Origin: Effrenium voratum
Lineage: Eukaryota > Sar > Dinophyceae > Suessiales > Symbiodiniaceae
Reading direction: 5' to 3'
Length of the DNA: 64,000 nt
Assembly (NCBI GenBank): GCA_963377175.1
Contig: CAUJNA010003830.1
Span: 203,501 to 267,500 of the forward strand
Part shown: positions 12,321 to 25,700 of the stretch, in pieces
Numbering within the stretch: position 1 is the first letter of the stretch
How the letters are laid out: each line of letters begins with the position of its first letter
Position numbers and translations under genes: made by a program
Notes under the pieces: generated by a model
The model's input: the letters and a program-made list of their open reading frames with translations, nothing else
The model's database searches: none
Told to the model about the DNA's origin: nothing

Positions 12321-12519
12321 GCAACATGCACCCAAGTATAGTTATATATACCCGCCCACCTTTTTTACAATACCCTCCCACCGTCAAACAGCCGGATAAA
12401 ATTATATATATATATATATGTAACATGTCGGGGTGGGGGAGGGTGGGGAAGGGTGATCAATACTTCATGTAGGGCGGACACAAAGAGTAAAAGTAAGGCG
12501 ACAAGGAGCATGTCTCAAG

Positions 12520-12636
12520 TTACCCTCCCACCCTTTTCACAGCCGGAACCTGACAGGGAAATGGTCCCCCCCGAAAAGGACAATGGTCTACCAGAGCCCC
12601 CCTTTCAGGTTCCATACTTGGCGGGAGAGTATATAC
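12520..12636 (+). mobile_element. Introner/MITE-like inverted repeat, family A, diverged copy
   Basis: Retains 'GTTACCCTCCCACC', 'GGAACCTGACAGGG', 'AATGGTCTACCAG' and 'TTTCAGGTTCCATA' in the order of the 10924 copy. The outer right arm has decayed. Confidence 0.7.
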
Positions 12637-12809
12637 ACCAACATTTCACAAAATTAGAGGGTAAATGTGCGTACATATTGCTTGCATGCGTGGAGTGTTA
12701 AGGGAATCAGTTCTGCTAGGCACAACTTTTGTGGGGCGCTGTCATCCCCTGTATCCCGAATCTCGTCAACCGCTTTCATTCAACTGTGGCCCATGTGGCT
12801 TTTTCGAGG

Positions 12810-12890
12810 CTTCTAGCTCCGAAGGGCTCCCTCAAGAGCAACTTTGATACCCCCAGCTCCGCAACGGCTCTCTTCCACCAGCTATCAACA
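12810..12890 (+). repeat. Short interspersed repeat, family K
   Basis: Blocks 'GGGCTCCCTC', 'GATACCCCCAGCTCCG', 'AACGGCTC' and 'TTCCACCAGCTA'. Related copies are at 14312-14392, 15243-15322 and 16598-16676, where the 3' block reads 'CCTTCCAACCACCAGCTAG'. Confidence 0.65.
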
Positions 12891-13691
12891 CATCACCCGG
12901 ATCTAAGTAGTACCTGTCCTACCAAAGGGGGTGAATCCACCCTATCAACCAGATGTTTTTTGTTGGATCCGGGCTTCGCATTGAGGGCTTCCACCCTTCA
13001 GTTTCCCCCAAGGCCCGGCTCCAAGGAACCGAGAAAGGGCAGAGGCATGCCTCTGTTCCCTACAAAGCTTGAGGTTGGGGGTGGTTTGGCGAAGGAGAAA
13101 CACCCTCCTCAAAGTCTGGATGGCCGAAACCACTTCGAACCGCCTTTTCTGTTTGTTTATTGTCTCTGATTATTATTATTTTTTGGGGGGTGGAAGGGAG
13201 CACCTTTCAATGAAAAACGCTGCGTGAAACCACACATTTGGCAGGGTCCAAGTGGCGTGTCCTTTGGCGAGAGGGGCTCAAAAGGCCCAGCGAGCCAGGG
13301 AATGGGAACATCTGGAGCGGAGCGAGAGCAACACGAGGCTTTCCCGGCCCCATTTCCCGGTGCCATCCGAGTCAGGATTTGTGTTGTCCCCATTTTGGAG
13401 GACGTATAGGGAACCCGTCTCCAGAAAACTGACTTCATTTTCCAACAGGAGTCAAACAGAAAGGGGAAATCCATCGGGGGGGGGGTCAAGGGATCAAACT
13501 ATGAAACGGAAGTGTCAACAGCACGCCGTGCCAGGTACTGTTCGTGGGTCAACCAAACCTCCGAACCCTCCAACCGTTCAATTCCCGCAAACTAACCAAA
13601 CCGGATTTCGACAAAACATACTGATCGCCGCAACACGCGAACCCCTCCCCACAAACTCCCCAAACCCCAAGTTTGACCCCGCCTTCAGGGC

Positions 13692-13716
13692 CTCGTCCTT
13701 GGGCTCCTGGCGAGTG
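13692..13716 (-). CDS. MORN exon 17 (HSPGAQGRG)
   Basis: 25 bp. The acceptor is ...ACAACTCAG and the donor is GGACGAG|GCCCTGAA (GC type, phase 1). With YKGFW it completes a 14-residue MORN turn. The next downstream exon was not identified. Confidence 0.7.
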
Positions 13717-16700
13717 CTGAGTTGTCGCAGACATTTGGGTCCGTCCGCGTTTTGAGGCGAAAGGTGGGGTTGGTTAAAACAGAAAACTGAAAAGGGTTTC
13801 GACCGTAGCGCCTTCTGTTCGTCTTTTTTTTTTGTTTTTTGTTTTTTTTTGGAGGGTCCGATTCCTAAAAAGTGTGACATATACCCAATTGTTGTCGGAC
13901 CCGTTCCTGGTAACATGAAATGTTTGATCTTTTCCACTTTGAAAGGCTCCCAGAAAAGAAGCCTACAAGTCTTAACACAAACCAAAACGGGGCTCCCCAA
14001 ACTCGCCGGTGCGCAGTAGGGAATGAGGGAATGAATCCAGTCCCCTTAAAGGAAACCACCAAGTTGGATGGTGTTTGTCGTGGTCATTCCATTTCCCATT
14101 CCCTGCATCTCTCGCACCAGCAGCATCAGCTAGTGGGTTGTGCTGAAACCGCAAAATGTGGCCTGGTCCAGAATGCATCCCAAAAGGCCTGAACGCATCT
14201 CAACAAGAAGCCAGGTGTGTCTTTCTTCTTCTTCTTTTTTTTTGGAGGAACGGGGAGGGGGGGGGGAAGGGAAACCAAAAATGCAGAAAAAAACAAAATC
14301 TCTTGGTAGCTCCTTAGCTCCCTCTTTGAAAGCAAAGTTGGAGACCCCCAGCTTGGCTCCCTTCCAACCACCATCTAGAACCCGGGAATTTGGGGCAAGG
14401 AGGTAAAGCAAACTCAGCCAGAAAGAAGCCAACAGCTTGCTGCGTGATGCTTCGCGCAATGCAAGCTGACCGTAGGCTTGTGGGACATAACAATTTCTGT
14501 GACATCAAAGCGCGGGATTCCACTTTAAAAGTTTAAAAGGAATATCGATAGGCCCAGGTAACAAGGAGTGGTTTGGAGCGGCGGGCAAAGGTTCCCGAAG
14601 GGTTCCGAGGGTGGCTGTTGGGGATACTTGGGCTTGGTGGCCTGGGCAATAAAACATTTCACTTTCATTGCGTCCTTGCGCCAACAGGTGACAACATAGT
14701 TGCGGGAAATAGGGTCTACAGCTACTTTCTGTGATACTGTGGATGGGCACAATCCGGCACCAGTTGGGATGCATGGCAACCCAACAACCATGGGATGAAC
14801 CTCCTACCAAGTGGTGCAGGACCCCAAAGCTTTCAGCTGGCAGAAAAGCAACATTCGATGTTGCAAGTTGACGGAGCAGCGGAGGCCCCCTCGAATCCGC
14901 GTCAGCTTGACATGCTTGGAAGAGAAGGAACGCTCGCAACAAGCAAATTGTTCGCGGGACACGTGATAAACAAAACACAATGACCGACACGGAGGGTCCC
15001 CCCAGATCCAGTTGAAACTCCAGGTGGCTCAAAGGAAAGCGTACGTAGGTAAAGTCACCATCCACCTGGGTGAATTATAATTCCTAACCAGTCTGTGAAA
15101 CAAAAGGGAAGGAACCTTCATCTTTGGAGACATGGGTCGAAAATCAAATTCCTCTCTGAGGACGGTTTACTTTGTCCAGATTTGCGGGGCAAAACCCTTA
15201 TTTTAATCTAACCTCAAGTAGCTTAACATCTATAGTGTCGATGGAAGGGCTCCCCCCCTTAAAAGCAAATTTGGATACCCCAGCTCTGTAACGGCTCCCT
15301 TCCAACCACCAGCTAGCTGGAACCCAACTTGCATGCAACACGTCTCTCCGAAAAAGAAAAACAAACGCGCCTGCACCAAAGTGCCAGCGGCAACGGCGGC
15401 TGGACGCCCAGCCACCCAGAAGCCCTTGTAGCCTTCGGCCGGTTTGGCTGTGCTTGGGATGGCTATGGTTGTAAGGGAGCAGTTTTACGGAGCTGGGGGT
15501 AGCCAACTTCGAGCCTTCTTCGAGCCTTTCCCAGCCAGGAGTTCCTTATAAGGACATGAGAGCTAGGCTGTGGTCTCGGAAAATTTGCACGGGGAGGAGC
15601 TCTTGCAAAATTTCGTTTGACACACACCCAGTTTATAGCTTGAGTTTCTATCCGTTGTTTGATCTCCCTCCCAAGGCCATCTAAGAGGAGTGTGTGTGTG
15701 TGTGTGTGTCCGTTGGCTTGTGGATTTAGGGTGTGTTCAGCTTCCTTGAACTTTCCCTTGTTCCGGGCGTGCAAATGTGCCAGTTGCACTGGAACTTACA
15801 AATCCCAAAAAGGGGGTCGACGGCGCTACGGACTCAGAGCAAAGGACTCATTGGAATGCGCATCTTCTCCAGCATGGGTGATTTGGTCTGCCACAAACTT
15901 CTTGCTTCAGGGACTGGCCCAGGGTGTTGGGAATGAAGCGGACAGCATTCCCTTATAAGGAAACTTCCATTCCCTGCCAATCAAACCAGCGAGTCATGGA
16001 GTTGCAGGAATGGTCAGGTCCAAGGCGGGTACAAGATGGAGTCGCCTTACTCAAGGATTCCTGGGTTCTACAGTATGCCACAGGGGGTCTGGAAACAATT
16101 GAAAGTTACCTGTTCCCCTTGTGGCTTCCATAAGAAGCACTGCGAAGATACTCAGCTGCCCAAGGACCCAAAAACAAAAGGTTAACTATTTGGGCCATGA
16201 CTAAACAAAGACCAAACATGGGAAACCAAAAGGACAAAAGGTCGTCTGTGGGCAATAAGAAAACATGGGCTATTGAGCACCCCGGCCTTCAAATTGCCTA
16301 AGCCGTTCCAGAACATCGGCTCCATCCATGCCATCTCGGAAATCACTTCCCCGATTTCACTCTAGCCACGTGAATAGGTCGCAAAACTGCAAATCGACAT
16401 AAAACAAACACTGGGCTGCCCTCAGATCCCCCGCTAAAAGTTTAACTTTTGGTGGGTTAAATGGAAACTACCACTAAACACTAGAAGGCTAAAAAGCTAA
16501 GGAACCGGATGGCCGGGAGCAACCAAGAACATATTATGTTACCATTCACGTACCTGAACAACTCAATTCGCTGTCCCATCCCTCCTACCATTTCCTGGCA
16601 GAGCTCCTGGCAGCTCCAGCAGGCTCTCTCTTCATAAGCAAATTGGACCCCAGCCCCTTCCAACCACCAGCTAGCCTCTTCCTAAGATATAACTCGGTTG

Positions 16701-19700
16701 CTTTCTGCTCCCCTGCTAAAAGTTTAACTTTTAGTGGTTTAATGGAAAACCCACTAGTTTGCAAAAAGTGAAAGTCCTAAAATCCAACCTATGGAATCCT
16801 AGCCATACAGTAGGTGGCCTTTGGGACAAATCGATTCGTAACCTAAAAAGGACGCCTATGATCCCGGCGTTTTTATCAGTGCCGTCTATCATTCCCGAGG
16901 GCTAAGCAGGAACTCAGCCCAGAGTGCATGGGAACAAACACGGCGACCCATTGTTGGTACTTGTTTTTAAAGGGAAATCCCTCCAACGCAATCAATTTCG
17001 CACCGCGAAATGAATCCATGATTGAAACCATTGTTGTTGGTACTTACAGGGGAATCGAATCATTCCAGGGTTTTGCAGGCGGTGCAGGATTCTGGCCATC
17101 AACAGTATGTTCAAACGTGCAAACATAAACTACGAAACTAGATCAAGCAACTCACAACATGACCCATGTGTAGACATGTACCACGGAATTCCAAAAACAA
17201 AACTGAAGCAAACGTTGTCTGGGGCGGCCAGCTAACTCCGCCACTCCACTTGAAGATGCCGAATCCCTCCTGGGCGGGTGGGGGTTTGGGAGGGCCAGGC
17301 TCCTGGTCAAACATGTTCAGGCACCTGGTGTTTTTTCTTTTTGAGGGTACCCCTTTTTGGTGGGTTTTGAAGAGGAAAACCACATCCCCTTTTTTTGGGG
17401 GGGTCCAACCCCTTAACAGACCAAACCATTTGGGGACAATTGCCCCGGTTTTTCGGCAAGAATCCAGGGACTCCCTGAAAGGAAATCATAGGAAATGGTT
17501 TCTGGGGGTCATTCCATTTCTCATTCCCTGCTGAGGACCAGCAACTAAAAGGTTGGCTTTGGTTGCAACTAGGCCAACAATCAAAACATAGACCTCCTTT
17601 TGTTTCTGTTTCTAGGCCGGGCTGGCTTACACAATTTCGCCCAACCCCGGAGTGGGGTTGAAAGTCATAAATTAACGGCAACCCCCCAAGAATGTGTCCC
17701 AACCACATGTGTCTTGCCTGGCTTCCAAGATAAACTAAGAAACAATTGGCCCAGGCAATATGAAAACTACTCAAGGAACATATGAGGAAACGCAGGTAAA
17801 GAAGCAGGACATGGAAACAAAGCCTAGTAAACAAAAACAATCAATCTAGAAACACTCAGCTTCCCTTCAATCGGTGGTTTGGAGCCCGATGGTTTAGTTC
17901 TGGGTGATGTCCCATGTTCCCTCGACAAGAACCAAAGGTTCAAATCCTCAAACCACCAATTGAGGGATACCTGAAAAACCAAACTAAAAAGAGACACTAT
18001 ACCCACAAAGCATACGTGTCGCCCACAAGGTCTTTTTTTTGTACTGTATGATCGTGCTGGCAGGTTTAGGGTTTTTAGGGTTTGGGTTTAGGTTTAGGGT
18101 GTTTAGGGTTTAAGTTTAAGGTTTTTAGGGTTTGGGTTTTGGGTTGTTAGGGTTTGGGTTTAGGGGTTTTAGGGTTTAGTTTAGGGTTTTCAGGGTTTTC
18201 AGGGTTTCCAGGGTTTTTAGGGCTTAGGTTTAGGGTATTTAGGGCTTAGGTTTAGGGTTTTTAGGGTTTAGGTTTAGGGTTTTGGTTTAGGGTTTAGGGT
18301 TTAGGTTTAGGGTTTTTAGGGTTTAGGTTTAGTTATTATTTTGTTGCGGGTTTAGGTTTGCTTGGAGCTGGCTGTTCGGCGCATCCGAGGCTGGCTTGTC
18401 TGGTTTAGGTTTAGGATTGTGTTGATGATAGCACTATTTAACCAGGAAAAGTCGCCGCGCTCCATGAAGGGAGTATGGAGATTTTTGGAGGTCTCGGGGA
18501 CCCGCTTCCGGGCGGTCGCGGGCAACACATACGTTTTGGCCGAAACTATACCATCACCATGAAAATCACAAACAAACAACGATTGATGGAGAAGTGCAAA
18601 ATGTCAAATTCCCATGTCATCTTCTTAGTCCTTATGTGTCCAGTTTCTTGCGCCCTCATGCCTCCTTTCCTTTCCCTCATCCTCTCCGAGCCTCCAAATG
18701 TTGTTGAGTACTGACTGCCAACAATCCAAAGAAAGAACACCGCCTTACAACACATCAGGAGAAAAGTCAGCCCTGTGCAGGAAGATCATGTCAGAAAACA
18801 AGGCGCTGCGTCGTAAAAAAAAATAGCAACCGGGTAAAAGATGCTAACACCTGCAAGTACAGGTGTATTCAGCTTTCCTAGGCGATAGACAGATCCAGCA
18901 AAGAAAGGTAAAGCTGAGCAACTTTGACGGAATGTTTTTTGCTTGTCCTTCTGAATGTGCTGTGTGTTCCGACCTTGATTTGTGTTCTGTTGTTTTCCAC
19001 AAGGCTCCTTTACACTACATTCCTCCTGCAAGAACCTGACGTGCGTCGGATTTTTTTTTGGTGCAAGCGCCCGGCCCGTTCGCCATCCACGTAATGCCCG
19101 CGATAGCCTTGCCCTGTGTCGCGTGAACAGAATGGTGGAAATGGGGGAATCTACCTGTCAACTTTGCGTGGGGAGGGGCTGTTTGACCTTCCGGGAGCGA
19201 GGAGTCCTACCAAACCAGGGAGTAGAACGCATTGGCCAAGTTTGGGTGCCGGTGTTGGGTGAGTTGGGACCTCTAGCGGCAACCTGGGGAAGGCAAGAGA
19301 CCATGGGGCGAATTGTGCCTACCTTTACCCAACTGTATGGCAAACGAATCGTCCCTTTGGTGGTCCAATTTGTATATCCCACTTCTGGCTGCAACATGGA
19401 GCCCACCAAATCGAAGCCATCAACCAAAGCAGGGTTCCTCAATTGGGCCGGTTCTTTTCTTTCGGTAGACCTCCTTAGTATTTGAAGGGGTAAACCCCAG
19501 TTAGGCCATAAATGAACGGATCGAGTCCTCTTTCCAGGGACGCCCGCCCAAGTGATCGAGCCCATGCGAAAAACCAAATTGACCCAAGGGAAATCTGTGG
19601 GGTGCGGGTCCTCGGCTCCTTCAGCACCTTTTGGTAGGCATCATTTGTGGGGAGTTCTCTTGCTGCTCGGGGTGCTGGGAATGAACCTAGGGATCCCCTC

Positions 19701-22700
19701 TCAGGAAACCATGGGGGTCATTCCCTCATTCCCTGCTGCGAACCAGCAAGTTATGTCCGACCATTTGAGAGCATAGTCCACGCGAAGTTCACAGCCGTTG
19801 TGCCCAATTCAACAACTTCTCAAATGGGTATGGGTCAAATTAAGCCAAGGGACCACAGGGTTTAGGCCATGTTTCCATTTACCAGGGTTCCATTTGGGGT
19901 ACCTATTGTTGACCCACAGCCGAATCACGAGAAACCCGACCGTGGCTCATCGCTAGTAGAGCCGGACCCGGGTCCACGTGTCTACCCCGAGTGTGATTGC
20001 CGGAGTTGACTGGCCAACAACGACCGTGCCTTGTTTGTGTCTTCTACTGGAAGAGGGAAACCCTCCAAAAACAGTTCAAACCAATTTGAAGTGCGCCAAC
20101 TCAACTGGTAAGGCTCTTTGCGTCATCTTCAACTCATGTTAACTTGTTTTTGGGAAACAATTGAATTTGTCAAATGGACACCCCCTTTTCGGGCCCCATT
20201 GTTTGGAGTCTTGCCCCCGCTTTGCAACAACCCCCCCCTTGGCCCAACCTTGGCCGCCCGAGTTTGGTTAGATGCCCTTTTTGAAAACCTATTTAATCCC
20301 GACTGTGGGTGCACCAGCTGAAACAAATGAAAGCCCCTGAATGCCCGGATAAACCACTATCTGGTTGTTTCGGGGATTGTGTCCATCTGCAGTTGTTTCT
20401 CATGTGCAATCCGAGGCAGCCAGAAGGACGTCCCCCAAAAAACACAAACTCCCCCCAAACAGCTCTTTTTCGTCAACCCCCTCCCCCCCAAAACAACAAA
20501 ACTCAAATTCCCTCCCCAAAAAAACGCCTCCAAACTCCCCACTTTTTTTTTGCCCCGCCCCCCCCCCCCCCGTAGCATGGACACTTGGGGTCTATTTTGC
20601 AACCTCCTTCATGTAGGGTACTTGGATGTTCGATTCGCCTGGTTAGTAAGTGGCTAGCCACCTGGGTTGTACCGTTCTACCCCACAAATAACCTGGTTCA
20701 CCCCACTGACCAGAAGACTTATAAGAGAACTGGCAACCTGCAACCGAGGCCAACAAAACCAGTGACTCACTTGGCAAGACGAAGATCCAAGTACCCAGAC
20801 CATCGCATCCGCCCATCGCATCCGCCCGTATCCGTCGCGCCGTCGTGGAGGTCGTAGGCGCCGAGGCCGTGCTTCTGAGAGGTGTGCCACTGGCCCTGAT
20901 ACCTCGATCCCGCACATTCCGCGGAGTCCGCGGAGTCCGCGTCGGTTGAAGAAAACCCACCAGTTCAGCAAAAGGTTAGCAGGGGAGCTGAGCCCAATTT
21001 ATACGTGTTGGAAGTGGGATCATGGTTTTGAGTCCGTTTTGGGTCCCTTCCTTTGCCACTTAAAAAAGGGGACTTTGGTCATGGTAACACAATTGCGGCC
21101 AGCATTTGGTGGCTCCTCGTTTCTTGAGGCGAAGGGCACCTCAGGTCTTGGATTTGATGAGAGGTGTCGACTTTTGATCGGTACATATATATATATATAT
21201 TATTGCGATATTCTATGTGGGTGTGGCTCAACATTAAAGACTTAGGGTTACGCGGGTTTTGCTTTTTTCCCATTTGCCACAATCTGAATACATGTTTTTG
21301 TGCCACAGCCATGTGTTGTTTTGTGGAGTTGGCACCCCTTGGTTAGGCGGTTTCAAGGAAAACCAAAGGGAGAACCACCAATTTGCTGCTTTTACTTTTC
21401 GCCCAAAGAAGACGCATCTGGGCCTGGGTCTGAGGCTGTCTCAAAACAGAGAACCTAGGTTGAGGGCCGCAAACCACGAAAAGAACAACGGCAACTTGCC
21501 CCTCATGGCTTTTGGCCTTGATGTTCGGACCCTGGTTGTAAAGAAAACAACAAACGGACTCTAAGAACCTGGACGGGGTCGCTAAGTTTCCGAATCGCCC
21601 AAATGAATCTAAGGAGTCCATGAATTGAACGTTCCGTTTCCATCTGGTTGGACTGCCTTCAGGATTCCTGAAATGACTCCTGGAGTGCTTCATGCCCACC
21701 CTCCTCACAAAGATTCATCACTGGAACTCATGGACTGTTTCCATTCCCCCAGTGACTAACCAAGGAAACCACCCTTGTCAGGAGCAAATTGGCAAATGGC
21801 TGGCTACAATGGGATCCACTGGGTGACTACGTAAAGCTTTGGGGATTCTATGCTTGGACAACTCCCGTTCGTAGGATTTCTTGGGTCCCATTCCATTTGG
21901 GAAGTTTCAAAGCAGCCCTGCAAGAAACACCAGGCAACCAATTCCCGGGAAACCATACCCTCCCACCAATTAACAACAAACCCTGACGTTTGGGGGACCC
22001 CGTAAGAACATGCTTCTTTTAAAGAGGCCCCGGTTCCATGTTGATTGGTGGAAGCAGGTTTTAAGAATAAACATTAAACCATGTCTACTAATTGCTATTT
22101 GGGTTTATCTCCCAATGGACAACGCAAATGGGTGGTGTCCTTTCCTTCAAACAACCCTTAAAAGTGAACCCTCAAGAAGGCACCGAAGCTCGTTATTTCT
22201 GCTTTGCCACTTTAAGCGTTGATTCAACCCCTGGCTATGACCCACTTGCCTTAGGCGACATTTTGGAAAAATGGCCCGCCCTGGCAATTCGGCCGCAAGA
22301 CCAATCTAAACCAGCGGAATCCATCTATGCCTCACCAAACTTACCTAAAAAGGACACCTCTTGTACAAACCCTTGGGGCAGTTGAGAGCCACAAAACCAG
22401 GGCCCGACCAAATCCGGGAAACCAAATGGTTAAAAGGTCCATGTGGGTGACGGTTCGTTTGGCCTGCGAAATTTCCGCTTGAAACCTGCTGTCAGGATTC
22501 GATTCTGGCACCGCCTGGCCTACCAACTCATGCTTCCAGTGACCACACAACAAGCTATCCAGGGAAAACCATCCTCCAAAAAAACATATTACAGTATGCA
22601 ACAACCCGGCAAACATACTTACTTGCCTAGGTTATCACCCGACAATCCCACGTGGGGGTAACAACTTGTTAGGATGTCAAAAACCCCAAGTGGCTAACCA

Positions 22701-25700
22701 CTGCAAGCCAAACTCCGTCCTTCAAACAATCAATTGTGATTTCGGGAAATGGAACCAGGGTACCCGCAAAGCTCCCACCAATGAACATGGAACCTGACGT
22801 TCGGGACCCGGTCCCTTTAAAAGGAGCATGGTCTCTTCCTTGCCCCCTGGAAAAAACAAACAAACATATTTTCAGTATTGATGGATTCCCTTTAAAACCA
22901 ACAAGGGAACATAAAACGCTTCTCCAGCTACCTGCCCAAACCCAACTACAAATCCTTGACTTTCCTTTAGTCCTTTGGTTGTCCTTTCATGTTTTGTTGG
23001 CTTTCCTGGCAAACCCCTGGCTTTCATTTGGTTGTCCTTTGGTTGTCCTGTTATTCCCGAAAAGTTGGGGAACCACCAAAGTTGCCCTCATGCTCCCAGA
23101 AAAGGTTGCTCATGATTCTTGTGTTTTTCCCCACTATGATTCTCAATGGGGAACAACCTTCCTGTTATCAGTGGGTACCCCACTAGCTCGGGTTGCTTGT
23201 GCCTCCCTCGCCCTCGCAGAAATTCGCAGCTCGCCTGTCGCCCTTCTGGGAGTTCCAAGTGCCGTTGCCGTGGATCCTCAGCGATCCGACGGCGAGCGAG
23301 GGGTTCGGCGGCCGCGGCCGTTTGAAACGCCGGGGGGAAAAGAGTTGCATCCTTCTGACTCCCATCGATAGGTGCAAGGGAAGAAGTAGGAAGCAAACTG
23401 TTGAGTTGCCACTATGGTCGATCTAAAGCGTGAAACCTCAGTCCTGGGGTAATGAGGAGCTGCAAGTCGAGTTTGTGTGGCTCACTTAGGACGCAGTCCC
23501 AGTGCCTGAATCCGGGTTGGCTCTTGCACTCACCAAGAGCGTTGTGGAGCTTGAACAACCCCTCACTTCCGAATGAATTCCAACCAGAGTTCAAAATGGC
23601 TGCTTGTGTTCAAATTCTGATTTGACGCGGCACCGGGGACTGGCAAACACTTTCTGTGAACTCAGCCGAGCTTGGCGTCAAAGAACCGGGGGTGTGAGTT
23701 GGTGCCCGCTTTGGAGTTGGTGTTAAGGGAAACCAAAAGGGAAACCGTTGCGCCATTGTGGGCCCTGGTCAGCATGCCCATTTTGACAATCTAGAACTGG
23801 ATGTTTTTCAGGGGGACTTGAGTCGGTCAATGGCTCAACTGACTCCATGCCAATGGGATTACCTATCTGCAAGGCAATCAGATACCTCGATGCAGCCATG
23901 GCCTAATCTTGGCCTCAGTTTCGTTGTCAAGGGGGAGTATAACAATTTACCAGCCAGAGGTTCGTTGGTTTGTAAACTCACACTGAAAACCGAGGCACCC
24001 AAGTTATTGGCCCTTAAAGCAAACAGGGGGAGACACATCAATTATGCAAACGGATGCCAACTGGACGCCTTTAAAATGATCGGGTCGATGCCAAACGTGG
24101 GTTGCTTTGAAGGGACACCAACAGGAACATCATTCTTACGATGCTATTTTTTATATATTCTGAATCGACTTCTATAAACTAAAAAACATGTTTTGCTTGT
24201 TGATTAAAACAGAACATGCTGACATAATTGATTTATAAATGGTGTTAAACAAATGCTTTGTGACAACAAACATGTGAGTTTGTCTATTTCGACACATGCC
24301 CGTATGTTGTCACCCCGCTCAAGGCACGACTTTGAGCGTCCATGCAACCCCCAAAAGATGGCTCTTTGAACTGCGATGTGATCCACGAAGATGGCTTCGG
24401 CTTTTGGAGTTTCTTCAAAACACACAAGCAAGAACCAACAAAAAAACTTGTTGTTGACCCCTCCGTTAACTAACACATTTGACTTTGTGTGGGTCCCATT
24501 TGGAAAATCCGACCTGTTACAACCAACAAGTTGAAGTCCAAAGATCCGTAAATGGCCATACAGAGGTACCCTCCCACCAATTAACACGGAACTTGACAGG
24601 GGGTCCTTTAAACCGAAAACTGTCTTCCAGGACCACCCCCCTTTCAGGTTCCATGTTAATTGGTGGGAGGGTACCCTTGAAAAAAACCCACACCCATGTA
24701 TGCGTTCCCCCCTCGCACGGAAGAGCTTCGGCACAAAAAAGTCAAGGAGACGATGCTAGCCACTGCTTCTTTGGTCGACCTGGTTGTCGGGCAAGCGATG
24801 ACAAGTTGGGAGGCTTGGTTCCACCCAGGAGTGCTGTGTGAGAGTTTTTTCTTAACCAACCGGCTGAATTCTATCAAACAATACGGGCATGGTTACTTAG
24901 CAAACTATTGTTTGCACTGACATGACAGAAATAACCAACCGCGCCATGGGTTTCAAGCTCGCTCTAGCTTGCTCTCATGATTAGCTCTTTTTTGGTCCCT
25001 TCTGTACTTCAATTCAGGTATCCCTTCTGATTCCCCGAACACCTCCGGATCCCCAGCTTCCCTGTCCTGTACTTTTGGCTTCCCTTGCGAAAGACCCGAC
25101 CTTTCCCTGCACACGGCAAAGCCTTCGCTTCGGCGCTTGAATGCCGCAAACTCCAGGCTGGGACCCAAAGGCGAGTCTGAATAAGGGACTGGTTTTTGTG
25201 TCATTTGGTCACCACAAGCGAGCCCTCTGCTGGAAAAGAAGCCAAGCCATCCGTCTAACGCTGCCCAAGGAGCTGGTTCTGCTGCCATTGCCCGCAATAT
25301 ACCGAGCCTGGCGAGCCGTTCCTTCCATGGTTTGCTGTGAGTGAGGGCAACGGGCATAAAGGGCATCCTTGCCAAGCCTTGGCATTTGACGCATTTGGAG
25401 GGTACCAGTACCTCTTACCTACATGGATTGTGTGGGAATTCACAAGTTTTGCCAAAGAAGCGCCTTTTGGGCTACCATCTTTGTCGGGCCCATGTTCCTT
25501 ACAGTGGATCAAATTCCACCACCCCCCCCGTTTTTGAAGAAAGTTGGGAACTCCAAACACCCTGGCTTGCTTCACCCAATACTGGCAAAGCATCGCCTAA
25601 ACCACACCCAGTGATTCCATTTCCAGCCTTTAAAACCCATGAAGAAAATCGCTGGCTACCTGCCATAGCGGCAACTGGGATTCACTCGGGGTTTGGGTTG

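Larger units (their letters stand above)
8602..13691. other. No gene resolved; TyrRS 5' exons and MORN-gene 3' exons expected here or beyond
   Basis: Both minus-strand genes should have further exons in or near this stretch, but none could be supported from the sequence alone. What is visible is interspersed repeats (10924-11031, 12218-12320, 12520-12636, 12810-12890), a (GGT)n-rich block at 11360-11590 and AT microsatellites near 10480-10505 and 12402-12420. Confidence 0.5.

Noticed and set aside
14590..14745. Minus-strand frame 'VDPISRNYVVTCWRKDAMK' considered as an exon
   Set aside because: It overlaps a CATCCACAGTATC block that recurs in repeat family E, has no family match and does not fit TyrRS or MORN order.
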